A program made the position numbers and the translations under genes. The notes beneath the pieces were generated by a model, which saw only the letters and a list, made by a program, of their open reading frames with translations, had not been told where the DNA came from and did not search any database. A stretch of DNA of 64,000 nt. Source: Multifurca ochricompacta. Lineage: Eukaryota; Basidiomycota; Agaricomycetes; Russulales; Russulaceae. Of this stretch, positions 1 through 11,474 are shown piece by piece (position 1 is the stretch's first letter; each line of letters begins with the position of its first letter). Location: NCBI GenBank assembly GCA_022496185.1, contig WTXG01000139.1, positions 1 to 64,000 of the forward strand, given 5' to 3'.

Positions 1-803
1 AAACATCGCGCAAACATCTCCACAGCATACCACCCACAGACAGATGGACAGTCGGAAAGGACAAATCAGTGGCTTGAACAGTACCTTCGATTTTGGTGCA
101 ATGGACGACAGGACGACTGGGCGGACTGGCTTGCAACGGCAGAATTTGCACACAACTCCTGGCCTAATGGCACCACGAAACACTCCCCATTCTCACTTAT
201 CATGGGATGGACGCCTCGAGCCACATGGACCGGAAAGCCGACGAACGTCCCTTCGGCCACCCAGCGTATCAACCAATGGGAAGAGATTCGGAAATCGGCC
301 AATGAGAACTTGTTGAAGGTGCAAAAGACCCTGGCAGAGAAGCCCACAAGGTTCATGCCTTATCGAACCAATGACCTGGTTTGGCTGGAAGGGAAGAACA
401 TTCACACGTCACACCCAACAGCCAAGTTAGCGCCCCGACGTCACGGACCCTTCAAGATAACAAGGAAGCTGTCAGACGTGTCATATGAACTCAAACTCCC
501 CCCTGCATGGCGCATTCACCCAGTCTTCCATGCCAGATTACTCACCCCTTACAAGAGACACCTCTGCACGGAGAAAACTTCCCGAGACCGCCACCTGACC
601 TTATCAACAGGGAAGAAGAGTGGGAAGTAGAACGCATTCTAGATTCGAAACGACAAGGCCGAGGGTGCAAGTTATACTACCTAATCAAGTGGAAGGGATT
701 CCCAGCCTCTGACAACTCATGGGAACCAGCCGGAGATATCTCTGCCCCGGTCCTTATCGCGGAGTTCCACACCCAACACCCAGAAGCGCCTAAGAACAGT
801 TAA
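1..803 (+). pseudogene. Gypsy-1 pol, 3' end: integrase C-terminus and chromodomain
   Basis: This is the C-terminal part of a Ty3/gypsy (chromovirus) polyprotein, running in from the left edge of the window. Frame 1 is open from base 1 and begins inside the integrase catalytic core: AYHPQTDGQSER holds the glutamate of the DDE triad, followed by FAHN and the GPF-type C-terminal module (LAPRRHGPFKI, HPVFHARLL). The reading frame then moves to frame 3 near 553, where one base is missing. It continues as a chromodomain (EEEWEVERIL, YLIKWKGF, SWEPA) to a stop at 801-803. Chromodomains of this class tether integration to marked chromatin. The frameshift makes this copy inactive unless it is a base-calling error. 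Gag, protease, RT and RNase H lie outside the window. Confidence 0.9.
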
Positions 804-838
804 AAGGATAACCCTGGACTCTCTCAAGTCCCCAGTAT

Positions 839-2070
839 ATGCTACCCCAGCGAATTACTACCACAGAACAATCTATCATGTCTTTCATTGCCGCCTCAGC
901 CGCCATTGACGCTTTCGCCTCCCCGATGACTGTCGTCGAGAACTTCCCGTCCGCTCACCCATCTACTCGTCCCTCCTCCCCCATCAACTATGAAGCTGCA
1001 GAAGCCCATGTCAAGAACCAGTCCCCAAACCCGAACGACGACTTCACCCATTGTGAAGAACCCCACCCCAACGACCTGCTCAATGGGGAGATCAATGACG
1101 AAGCTCCCGAATTCCCCTTCATCCCTAACAACCCAAACTCATCCATGTATTTCCCACTAGAGATCACGATGGCCGACGGTTCCAAAGCCATTGCAAATAT
1201 ATCTACTACACCAACGGAGGGATGGACGTGGCAGGATGCATGAGGAAGGATGGACCGGTTTACAGGGCTCCCGTTTATCTGGAAGAAAGGTACACAGGTC
1301 GACTGCACCATACGCTGACCGATGAGCAGTTGGGCCATCTTGCCGCGGAGGACTGCCGCGCCTTCGCGATTGAAGAGGTGATAAATGACATGAGGCTCCC
1401 ACGCCTGAAGGCGGAAGTCATGAGACTGCGGAAGAGTATCACCCTACGAAGAACACTGAGCCAGCAGTATAAGGAGCACGCGAAGATGATGGCAAGGCTG
1501 ACGAATGGAATGTTCCAGCTGGAACAGGAGATTGTCGAGATTAGGAAGCGGTTGGAGGCGGGGGATGCGTATCAGACGATCGCTGAAAGGTACGCCGACA
1601 CCTATGCACGACCCCTCCCCCCTCGGACACTGGGGGCGGCTCCAACGCTGCTGCCAAGTCGGCTCGAGATGCCACGATTGCATGAGAATCCGCGCGGGGA
1701 GACCTGCTGGCGATGCGATAGCAAATATCACATTAGCTGGAATTGCCCTCTCAACCGCAAATGGTGCCGACACTGCCGAAGCAATCTCCACTGGAGCCGA
1801 CACTGTATCTTTCGACGCGTAGGGGTGGCCCCAACAATCACCAATCCATCAGGCTGGTGTGGCAAATGTCTTCGTCACAATGCCGGGCATAAAGAGATCG
1901 ACTGCCCAGTCTACGATTTGTGCCGCGCGTGTGGCCAGCGCAGTCTGTATGGCTTCCTCCGCACCCACGCTTGCCCACAGGAGATGGAGACGTATCAGAT
2001 GGACGATCGTAATGTAGCCGATGACTACTTGGAGCTGGTGCAGGATGATGACAGTACGAGTCGTTTCTAG
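839..2070 (+). pseudogene. Gypsy-1 ORF3: accessory protein with coiled coil and zinc knuckles
   Basis: This is an extra ORF between the chromodomain stop and the 3' LTR. The N-terminal part (839 to about 1195, frame 2) is acidic and proline-rich. A one-base loss near 1195 moves the frame to frame 1, open from 1222 to 2070 (282 residues). In that part, residues 55-115 are rich in K/E/R/L and look like a coiled coil. Four Cys/His clusters follow: CX2CX4HX4C at 162-175 and again at 182-195, CX2CX6HX4C at 213-228, and an irregular CX2CX11HXC at 234-251. The tail is acidic. Zinc knuckles usually belong to Gag, so a 3' position is unusual. I do not recognise a named family. A nucleic-acid-binding or Gag-like role is inference. 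The LTR begins 31 bp after the stop. Confidence 0.7.
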
Positions 2071-2101
2071 CCGGGACTGCTAGAACCAGAAGAGGGGGTG
2101 A

Positions 2102-2678
2102 TGTTACGAACCCCGTCACTCCCGTCTTTTTCCTCTTACCCAACGATGACCCTTCCCTGCCGCCCACGCTTCACTACCAGATCACGTCTCCATCGTGGGA
2201 TCCGTCACATGCCCTTCGTCCATCCCCGTGACTCGTTTGCTTGTTCATGTTTACCTACCTGTTTCTTCGCTTATCGCTTATCTCCTTATCATACGATCGG
2301 ACATTTACTTAATCCCCTATCAGTAGAAGCCAGGCTTTACGCCCTCCGCTTTCAGATATTTGGGCCCACTTGACTCTGTATCCTTATCTCGTAGACGCCC
2401 ACTGCCTTACGTATATAAGTCCGCTATAGCTACCCAGTAGACCTTAGACTCGACTTATTGAATACATCGGTGCTTGTCTTCTGGACACCCCTTTGAAAGC
2501 CTTGACTCGATCGTCTCGGTACTTCTGGTACCTTCTGCTCAACAGCGTCTTAGAGTGCAGCCTCTTTGACTCTGACTCTTCCCGTCTAAAACTCCAAGGG
2601 GTCTTATTGATCCCTTATCTGACTACGAACGAACGCTGTCACACAAGTCGTGTGGAACGTCCCGCACCGGACGTAACA
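2102..2678 (+). repeat. 3' LTR of Gypsy-1 (577 bp)
   Basis: The LTR starts TGTTACG and ends CGTAACA, so the ends are inverted. A purine-rich tract (AGAAGAGGGGGTGA, ending at 2101) precedes it, as expected of the plus-strand primer. It holds a TATA box at 2411-2420 (GTATATAAGT). A near-identical 577-bp copy stands alone at 9953-10529, which fixes both borders. The sequence right after 2678 is copia coding sequence, so Gypsy-1 inserted into a copia element. The left target duplication lies outside the window. Confidence 0.92.
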
Positions 2679-5600
2679 TATAGAGCAACCTAGTGAAGGT
2701 GGCTCATTTACTTTACCTGGTGGCTCAGTCCAGCCACCACCAGCAACTGCTACACAAGTTCCTGAGGCTCCTCAAGATGAGGAAGACCTGGAAGAGGAAC
2801 AGGAGGACATCGTACCTCCTCAATTACCACCTCAGCCTACCACACCCACACATAATGTAGACACCACACAACCTCAGACTATATATCAGACCCCTCCATC
2901 ACAAGTCATGGAACCTTCCTCCCCTCCCAAAAGAACCCATGCAATCAGAAAATCAAAAAGGATTGCAGACAAAATTCCTCAACCTAATTTTGAGAGGACA
3001 AGTCCACGCTCTGAACGACGAGATAGGGCAATCCAAGAAGATTTAAACTTGGATACTGCACGTCCCAATAGAAATCGTTGTCTGAATCCTCGCTTCTACA
3101 ATGAGGATAATGCAGAGTTTGTGCAGGGTTCTTCCAGACTTGGTCAGATGGATCTACTCAATGCTGCAGGATCACCTTATAGGGATCCTCTTACCTTTAA
3201 AGAAGCAATGGAGTCTGATAATGCCATTGAATGGCTTGAGGCATGTCAATATGAAATTGATGCCTTAGAAAAACTTAAAGTGTGGCACCTTGAAGACCTT
3301 CCTGAAGGTAGAAAGGCTGTAAAGTCCAAATGGGTCTTTAAATTGAAAGCAGATGGATGCTTTCGTGCTAGGCTTGTAGCAAAAGGGTTCACCCAAATAG
3401 AGGGGGTGGACTTCGATGAAACCTTCTCCCCAGTCACCAGATTTGAGTCTCTTAGACTGTTATTAGCGTTGGCCGCACTTGAGGATTGGGAAATCCACCA
3501 AATGGATGTCAAATCGGCATTCCTACATGGCGACCTGGATGAGGAGATTTATATGGAGCAACCTGTCGGTTTCATCATTGCTGGACAAGAGTCCAAAGTT
3601 TGTAGGTTACAGAAAGCTCTGTATGGCCTCAAACAAGCTTCCTGAGCATGGAACTTGCAATTCCATGCAGTTCTCAATGAACTGAGCTTTACTCGGACGT
3701 ACTCTGATGCAGGAGTATATGTGTATCATCACCAAGAGGGGGATGGTTCACTTTTCGTCATTTTATATGTTGATGACATCACTATACTTAGGGATCAGCA
3801 AGGGTTTTCATACCCACGCGGGTAAGTGCCACGGGTTTTGACAGGTACAGGTACGGGTATACAACTCCTAACCCGCCAGAAACCCGTACCCGCACAGCAG
3901 GTTTGGCGGGTATAAGTGGTCATTGGTCATTGACAAGATCAGCAGAAATGTAATGATAAAATACATCTGTAGCAAACAAATGATAAGATTTAATTTGATG
4001 TATGCTACAGGGTTTCTGTAAATATATTCTAGTGTTATCCTATGAAATATCAAAGCAGATCAACGGTGCGATGTAAAATAAAAGTGTTATCAGTGATCCA
4101 CTCTCTTAAAAGTCATGATGCAACTGTTTTATTAACGCACGATCAATTTTGCCGGTCTGGCACTATCTAAAATACACTCTAGACTACTTTAGACTATTCT
4201 ATAATCTAATTATCAAATTACTTTACTGAAACAAGGCCCGCGTGTATCTACAGGCTGCATAGAGCAGTGACTACATTGCATCGCATGGACCAGCATATTG
4301 GTCTGATCTCCTTCCTATTAAGGAAGGTTGACTTAACAATCACGGCTGCGATTTTCCATTGGTCCGACAAGATTGTGATCACGCATAGATAACACAACAG
4401 AAACGCGTTCACAAATTAATTAGATCCATAGAATATACATCTAAGATCTGACATATGATCAAATCACATCATTAAACGAGATAACGAGATAATGCGTTCA
4501 TTTAATCTAGTAGCTGATATAGTACATCTAAAGTACAAGCCTGCACCATGCCTGTTCCACAAAATGAAATAAAATAATGATGTAAATAAAGAATAAACTT
4601 AATCTTCTGAACATAAATCAGCAATTATTGAGGGATCCTGAGTAGCTACAGATGAACGCGTTGTATCCAAGTGCGTATCTCCTTGACCGGGATGGACCGG
4701 GCCAAGTGTCTGAAATGCGCGATGCAAGTAAAGAACTTGCACGCGTTTCATTTTATGGGTAACCTGGGTATCAAAACAAATATCCAGGGGTTGCCCCTGC
4801 CAATCACTATGCATTTGTCAATTATTTTTGCATTCTGTGTGGTTATCTGACAGGCTTTTCATTCAATGTTCTATTACATCCTATCTAATCATCTCTGTAT
4901 ATTGGGGTGGATTTTAGTTGTGCTTGTATAAAATTGAGACCAGCATAATAAAATAAAAATGGAATAATGAATTATCTTAATCTTCTGAGCATAAAACAAG
5001 AGTCATTGAGGGATCTTAAGCAGCCATAAATGAATGCGTTGTGTATCTCCTTGGTCCAGGATGGCCCGGGCCAGATATCTGAAATGTGCGATGCAAGTAA
5101 AGAACTTGCACACGTTTAACACAGGCAACCCACAGGTGACCCGCGGGTAACCCGCGGGTTACCCGTACCCATAGCGACGGGTACGGGTACGGGTATGGGT
5201 ACCAATGAAGATACCCAGGGGTTACCCCTGCTATTCACTAACTATACTTGGGTCCTCCACTAAGAAGATTCAATGGCTGAAGGACTCTCTATCTAGCCGA
5301 TATGAGATGACCAATCTTGGCGAAATCCAGTCCTACCTTGGAGTTAACATCACCAGGGATCGTCCTAACAAGACGCTGGATATAGACCAGACAGCCTATG
5401 TATCATCAATAGTTGAGAGGTTTGGAATGGGGGATTCCAACCCAGTATATACTCCTCTACCCTCTGGCATGGATGTTCATCTGGTCAAGTTTGAAGACCA
5501 GGCATCTACCTCTGACATTAAGAGGTATCAGCAGCTAATGGGGTCTCTGCTTTGGGTGCAGATTGGAAGCAGACCTGACATTAGTTTTGCTGTTGCATGC

Positions 5601-6188
5601 CTTAGTCAATTTGCTTCCAACCCATCCCAGCAGCACATGCGACTAGCAAAGTATGTCTTAGCCTATCTAAATGCTACAAAAGACTACAAGTTGCGCTATT
5701 CTGGAGGGAATGGTGAAGTTGGCCTTCATGGCTTTGTGGACTCCTCATGGGGAGATCAAGAGGACTGCCACTCCACCTCAGGCTATGTCTTTTTCCTTGC
5801 AAATGGAGCCATTAGTTGGTGCTCCAGGAAACAAAAGACAGTAGCACAGTCCACCACTGAAGCTGAGTATATGAGCCTTGCTGAGGCTTCAAATCAGGCA
5901 GCGTGGTATAGGACGTTTATGCAGGAATTGGGATATGAAGTTAGTTCACCCATACAACTGCATTGTGACAATAAGGGTGCAGTAGATCTTGCATTAAACC
6001 CTGTCACAGGAAGGCGATCAAAGCACATACCAATAAAGTACCATGCCATTAGGGAGTATGTAGAGTCACACCAGATAGACTTGGTGCAAACTCCCACTGG
6101 AGAGATGCTAGCAGATGGCCTTACCAAGTCTCTGCCTAGATCATCTTTTGATCACATGGTGACTGGATTTGGACTAGTGCTGGAATGA
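2679..6188 (+). pseudogene. Copia pol copy 1: reverse transcriptase/RNase H, interrupted
   Basis: This is the 3' half of a Ty1/copia polyprotein in frame 1. A proline/glutamate-rich linker leads into the RT (WVFKLKADG, RLVAKGFTQ, DVKSAFLHGDL, YGLKQAS). The protein is broken in three ways. Gypsy-1 cuts its left side. An in-frame TGA at 3643-3645 replaces the CAA (Gln) found in copy 2. A 1452-bp hAT element separates LYVDDITIL (about 3758-3788) from the rest of the RT. The second part (5249-6188) carries the C-terminal RT and RNase H (YLGVNITRD, ADGLTKSLP) and ends VLE-stop. Without these lesions the RT core, including YVDD, would be complete. The upstream Gag, PR and integrase are not in the window. 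Confidence 0.9.
3789..5240. mobile_element. Non-autonomous hAT element (1452 bp) in copia RT
   Basis: The ends are imperfect inverted repeats: TAGGGATCAGCAAGGG at the left, and the complement of TAGTGAATAGCAGGGG at the right. It is flanked by a perfect 8-bp duplication ACTATACT (3781-3788 and 5241-5248), the size typical of hAT. Copy 2 of the copia RT has this octamer once, so it serves as the empty site. Subterminal tracts of CGGGTA/ACCCGT lie at 3815-3860 and 5115-5205. The left 570 bp match the reverse complement of the right end of the 6.1-kb hAT at 44741-50887, and the rest matches the reverse complement of its left end. The element therefore lacks the transposase interior and must depend on enzyme supplied in trans. 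It has no coding capacity of its own. Confidence 0.93.
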
Positions 6189-6441
6189 ATGAGCTGGAAT
6201 CTGGAGACTTTGTACACCAGTTTCACTTTCCCACCATGCCACATGAGCACATTCTTGACCTCAAGAGTGATGCAAGAGGTGTGTAGACTTGCATAAGCGA
6301 ATCTACAACTCATACACAAAACTCACAAAGAGTTAGAGAAGTTGGATCTCTGGCTGGTGACATGTTCGTTCAATTTGTGAACAGCAGTGTGCTCATTCAA
6401 CTCATTTCCACTTAATGATCGATGCCTTCACCATGGAGGGA

Positions 6442-6930
6442 TGTTGACATGGGACGTGTCTGGAGATGCTTCAGGCATCTGAGGATCGCTTTAGCTGTAG
6501 ATAAGATTAGATTAGGTCCCGGAGTTTTGGACTTTTTACGATATCTTTATTACATTTCTTTCTCACCTTACTCAGCTGATTTGTGATATCCTTAGTAATG
6601 CGCAGTAAGCACGTGATATCTCTTTGGCCAATGGCCTTTATCCCTCTTTGTTTATTGTCCAGCACTTGTGGACTTATTCCCAGTGCGCACAGACCATTTC
6701 CCCTGGCCCCTATGGGTATATAAGGGTGTCTGTTTCGTCTCTTACACTTCAGAGTTCCTTCTACCTCTGAAGTGTAAGTCCCATTTACTCTACTCTCTAC
6801 TTCCTTTAGACTAACGCTCTATGTAGTACTTGTCTTTTCTAGGTCAGTAGTGTAGTAATATAGAGTTCCTTCTACCTCTGAAGTTACTTGTCTTTTCTAG
6901 CCTCACACGCTACTTAACCGCAGTCAGTAT
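6442..6930 (+). repeat. Copia LTR shared by two tandem copia interiors
   Basis: The LTR starts TGTTGACA directly after a purine-rich tract (CATGGAGGGA, 6432-6441). Comparison with the LTR at 9930-10999 places its right end near CAGTCAGTAT (about 6930). It has a TATA box (GGTATATAAGGG, about 6714-6725). Just downstream is a perfect 14-bp stem with a 10-base loop (6741-6754 / 6765-6778). Part of that region (AGAGTTCCTTCTACCTCTGA) is repeated at about 6862, as is ACTTGTCTTTTCTAG. This single LTR acts as 3' LTR for copy 1 and 5' LTR for copy 2. The exact last base is uncertain by a few nucleotides. Confidence 0.85.
6741..6778 (+). promoter_or_regulatory. Perfect hairpin in the copia LTR R region
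   Basis: CTTACACTTCAGAG, a 10-base loop, then CTCTGAAGTGTAAG form a perfect 14-bp stem about 20 bp downstream of the TATA box. The same hairpin is kept at 10813-10850 in the other LTR, with one change confined to the loop. Its place near the transcript start suggests an RNA structure at both ends of the element transcript. The function is not known. Confidence 0.7.
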
Positions 6931-7504
6931 AACCAGCAGCATGATTGTTTGACACTAGCTGTGTACTAGGTCAATTCACGTCAAGGATAGCAAGACAAGT
7001 ATCAAGATCTCAAGGTTATCACCTAGGTGTTCAAGCCCTACAAGTTGCAGCGGGCGCGCGCATGATGCGAAATCGAACAGGGACACTCAGTCCTGTCACA
7101 AAATAACTGGGATGAAGACTCCTAAGGCACGGCTTAGGGGCTCAAGAGGAATGGGGCTTTTGGTGAGTCTGTAACACCTGTATTGGGTACAAGAGAACAG
7201 ACTTAAGGTCTGTCTCTGAAACTAATGGTCCTTAAATACAGGTTGGAGGCTCAGTAAACTACCAGAGACTGTCCTAGGCTTCTACAGATGATATCATGGC
7301 TAGGTCATAGCTATGTCATAGTTGTATCAGTAAAGAACAGTCTAGCTAATATGAGACTTGGAGTTTGTGTGGACTAAGAGGGGTTGTGCCCTCAATACTG
7401 TACAAATGGTCATAAGGACTTTGACCATTTAATGGAGCTGTTGAAGCTGCAGAAGTAAGGGATTCGGCATTGGAGAATACAAACAAGCAGAAAAAACACA
7501 AAGA
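6931..7504 (+). other. Copia leader with internal deletion
   Basis: This is the sequence between the shared LTR and the first recognisable pol codons of copy 2. No ORF of Gag, protease or integrase core can be read. It contains short untranslatable segments and then runs directly into the end of the integrase region (GYLLWDMHTQSFVLSRDVTF at about 7520). I infer that one deletion removed Gag, protease and most of integrase. Confidence 0.6.
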
Positions 7505-9659
7505 TAACTGTCACAGGATATCTCCTTTGGGATATGCATACTCAATCCTTTGTATTGTCAAGAGATGTGACATTTGATGAAGGATCCTTCCCTTCCAACC
7601 TTGCCAAGGACAGCAAGGGAAAACAAAAGGAAAAAGTTACACCTTTTGTGTTACCAATTGAGAGGCCTGTCCAGCCTCAACCAGCAATAGCCACAGTTCC
7701 TCAGGCTCCTGAAAACAAGGACACTGAGGTTGAGGAACAGGAGGTAGTGGAACCTCCTCAGATAAATCCTGAGCCTACCACACCTGATAATGAAGTTGAC
7801 ACACACAATGTTACTATCTATCAGACACCTCCATCACAAGTCATGGAACCATCAGAACTCCCCCAGAGAACCTGTGCCAAGAGACAATCTAAGAAGAGTG
7901 CTGGCAGACTTCCCCAACCAGTCTTTACTAGGGAAAGTCCACGATCTCAACAACGTGACAGGGCTGTGCAGGAAGATTTAGATCTTGATACTGCCTGTCC
8001 CAAACGTTCATGTCGCATGAACCCTCAATTTTATAATGAGGATAATGCTGAGTTTGTGCAGGGTTCTTCCAGACTTGGGCATATGGAATTGCTGAATGCC
8101 GCAGGTGTCTCTTATAGAGACCCCCTGACTTTTCAGGAGGCAATGCAGTCTGACAATGCCAGTGAATGGCTTGAGGCATGTAAATATGAAATAGATGCCT
8201 TAGATAAACTTAATGTGTGGTGCCTTGAGGATCTTCCAAAAGGAAGAAAGGCAGTCAAGTCAAAATGGGTTTTTAAGCTGAAACCAGATGGATGGTTTCA
8301 TGCTAGGCTCGTGGCAAAAGGGTTCACCCAAGTAGGAGTGGACTTTGATGAAACATTTTCCCCAGTCGCCAGATTTGAATCTCTAAGATTGTTACTAGTG
8401 CTAGCTACACTAGAGGATTGGGAAATCCACCAAATGGATGTCAAATCAGCATTCCTACATGGTGATCTGGATGAGGAAATTTATATGGAGCAACCAGTTG
8501 GTTTCGTCATTGCTGGTCAAGAGTCCAAAGTTTGTAGGCTACAAAAAGCATTATATGGCCTCAAACAAGCATCCCAAGCATGGAACCTACAATTCCATGC
8601 AGTTCTTAATGAGCTGGGCTTTACTTGGACGTACTCTGATGCAGGAGTATACGTGTTTCATCAAAAGGAGGGGATGATTCACTCTATGTCATTCTTTATG
8701 TAGATGACATTACTATACTTGGATCTTCAAATGATAAGATAATGTGGCTGAAGTCATCTCTATCTAATCAATATGAGATGACTGACTTGGGAGAAATCCA
8801 GTCATACCTTGGAGTTAATATCACCAGGGATTGTCCTAATAAGACACTGGAAATTGACCAAGCAGCCTACATTTTATCTATTATTGAGAAGTTTGGGATG
8901 AGGGATTCCAACCAAGTATATACTCCTCTTCCCTCTGGCGCTGATGTACATCTGGTCAAATTTGATGGCCAGGCATCTACTTCTGAAATAAAGAAGTACC
9001 AACAGTTGATGGGGTCTCTGCTTTGGGTGCAGATTGGAAGCAGACCCGACATCAGTTTTGCTGTGGCACACCTTAGCCAATATGCTTCCAACCCCTCACA
9101 AGATCATATGCGACTTGCAAAATATGTCTTAAAATATTTAAATAGTACAAAAGACTGCAAGTTGTGGTATTCTGGAGGGAATGGGGAGAGTGGCCTTCAT
9201 GGCTTTGCAGATTCCTCATGGGGAGATCAAGAGGACTGCCGCTCTACCTCAGGCTACGTGTTCTTCTTAGCAAATGGTGCCATATCCTGGTGTTCCAGAA
9301 AGCAGAAGACAGTAGCACAGTCCACCACAGAGGCTGAATACATGAGCCTCTCTGAGGCTGCAAATCAGGCAGCATGGTATAGGACTTTTATGGAGGAATT
9401 AGGGTATGAGGTATCCTCCCCTATACTACTCCACTGTGACAATAAGGGTGCTGTGGATTTAGCATTAAACCCTGTCACAGGAAGGCAGTCAAAGCACATA
9501 CCCATCAAGTACCATGCCATTAGGGGATACATAGATTCACACATAATTGACTTAGTGTGGACTCCCACTGGTGAGATGCTGGCAGATGGCTTTACAAAGT
9601 CTCTGCCAAGAGCATCCTTTGAAACCATGGTCAATGGACTTGGATTAGTGCTGGAATGA
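7505..9659 (+). pseudogene. Copia pol copy 2: integrase tail, RT and RNase H, frameshifted
   Basis: The first segment (7534-8703) starts with the end of integrase (SFVLSRDVTFDEG). It passes through a basic/proline-rich linker and holds the RT palm (WVFKLKPDG, DVKSAFLHGDL, YGLKQASQAWN). A one-base loss in a G run near 8672 shifts the frame just before YVDDITILG. The second segment (8742-9659) carries the RT C-terminus and RNase H (YLGVNITRD, SRPDISFAV, HCDNKGAVDLA, ADGFTKSLP) and ends VLE-stop like copy 1. The FTQ-GVDF junction is shorter than in copy 1 by one or two residues. With the 5' deletion described for the leader, this is a dead element. Confidence 0.88.
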
Positions 9660-9929
9660 AAGAGCTGGAATCTGGAGACTTTGTATACCAGTCTCACTTT
9701 CCCACCATGAGCAAAGTTCTCAACTTCAAGAGTGATGCAAGAGGTGTGTATGGTTTCAGTTTGCATAAGCGAATCACCGCAATATGCCTCTGAACACCAT
9801 GACCTTCTTGCACTTGAGAGTTAGAGAAGTTGGATCTCTGACTGGTGATATGTTCGTTCAATTATGAACAGCAGTGTGCTCATTCAACTCATTCCACATC
9901 TATGACCAGATGCCTTCAGCATGGAGGGA

Positions 9930-10999
9930 TGTTGAACACAGGACATGTTCGGTGTTACGAACCCCGTCACTCCCAGTCTTTTTCCTCTTACCCAACGATG
10001 ACCCTTCCCTGCCACCCACACTTCACTACCAGATCACATCTCCATCGTGGGATCCGTCACATGCCCTTCGTCCATCCCCGTGACTCGTTTGCTTGTTCAT
10101 GTTTACCTACTTGTTTCTTCGCTTATCGCTTATCTCCTTATCATACGATCGGACATTTACTTAATCCCCTATCAGTAGAAGCCAGGCTTTACGCCCTCCG
10201 CTTTCAGATATTTGGGCCCACTTGACTCTGTATCCTTATCTCGTAGACGCCCACTGCCTTATGTATATAAGTCCGCTATAGCTACCCAGTAGACCTTAGA
10301 CTCGACTTATTGAATACATCGGTGCTTGTCTTCTGGACACCCCTTTGAAAGCCTTGACTCGATCGTCTCGGTACTTCTGGTACCTTCTGCTCAACAGCGT
10401 CTTAGAGTGCAGCCTCTTTGACTCTGACTCTTCCCGTCTAAACTCCAAGGGGTCTTATTGATCCCTTATCTGACTACAAACGAACGCTGTCACACAAGTC
10501 GTGTGGAACGTCCCGCACCGGACGTAACATTCGGTGATGCTTCAGGCATCAGGAGATTAGATTAGCTACTTTGTGGACTAGATTAGATATCAGAGTTTCG
10601 GACTATTTACCATATCATTATTACCTTCTTTCTCACATTCCACAGTAGCTGACTGATGTACCTTAGTAATGATGTACAAGCATGTGATTCCATACTGGCC
10701 AATGGCCTTATTCCCTCTTGTTTACTATTTGGACTTTGTCCGGCACATGTGGACTTATTCCCAGTGCACAGACCATCCCTTAGAAATGTATATAAGGGTG
10801 TCTGATTCGTCTCTTACACTTCAGAGTTTCTTCTACCTCTGAAGTGTAAGTTGTCCTCTCTACTATCATCACTACCTTTAGACTAACTCTGTATATAGAA
10901 CTTGTCTTTCTAGGTGTGTAGTATAGTAATATAGAGTTTCTTCTACCTCTGAAGCAACTTGTCTTTCTAGCCTAACCCGCTAACACTTACAGTCAGTAT
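9930..10999 (+). repeat. 3' LTR of copia copy 2, split by a solo gypsy LTR
   Basis: It starts TGTTGAACACAGG after the same CATGGAGGGA-type purine tract. After 23 bp it is interrupted by a solo Gypsy-1 LTR and resumes at 10530. Without the insert it is about 490 bp and matches the LTR at 6442-6930 throughout, including the TATA box (about 10787-10799) and the R-region hairpin (10813-10850). It ends near CAGTCAGTAT at 10990-10999. Confidence 0.87.
9953..10529 (+). repeat. Solo Gypsy-1 LTR (577 bp) with 5-bp target duplication
   Basis: The sequence from TGTTACG to CGTAACA is nearly identical to the LTR at 2102-2678. It is flanked by TTCGG on both sides (9948-9952 and 10530-10534), so it was a full insertion that later lost its interior by LTR-LTR recombination. 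Its TATA box is at about 10263-10271. Confidence 0.95.
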
Positions 11000-11027
11000 G
11001 CTGTGCCTCATGCCTGTTCAACACCTG

Positions 11028-11474
11028 TGACTGTCTTTGGCTCTGTTGACTTGATGTTTACTTATGCTTGTCCTCTTATCTTCTTATCTCTAAGATCAGA
11101 CACTTACTTAATTCCCTATCAGAAGCTAGGCTTTATGCCATCTGCTTTCATATATTCGGACCCACTTGACTCTGTTGTCCTTATCTTGTAGACACCCATT
11201 CAATTACATATATAAGTCTGCTGTAGCTACACTGTAGACCTCAGACTTGACTTATTGAATACATCAGTGTTTGTCTTCTGGACAAGTCCCTTGAACCTCA
11301 GTTTGATTGTCTCAGTGCTTTCAGCACTTCTCCACTCAACATCATCTTAGGGTACAGCCCCTTTGACTTTGACTCACTCCCTTGTAACTCCAAGAGGCCT
11401 TATTGACCTCTTATCTGATCACAAACAAATGCTGTCACACAAGTCATGTGGAACATCCCACACTGGATGTAACA
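11028..11474 (+). repeat. Old, 5'-truncated, CpG-decayed Gypsy-1-type LTR
   Basis: The sequence aligns by eye with the right three quarters of the 577-bp LTR, including the TATA region and the TGTAACA end. Many differences are CG to TG or CA: for example, GTGGAACGTCCCGCACCGG in the young copies reads GTGGAACATCCCACACTGG here. The 5' part is missing. Confidence 0.8.
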
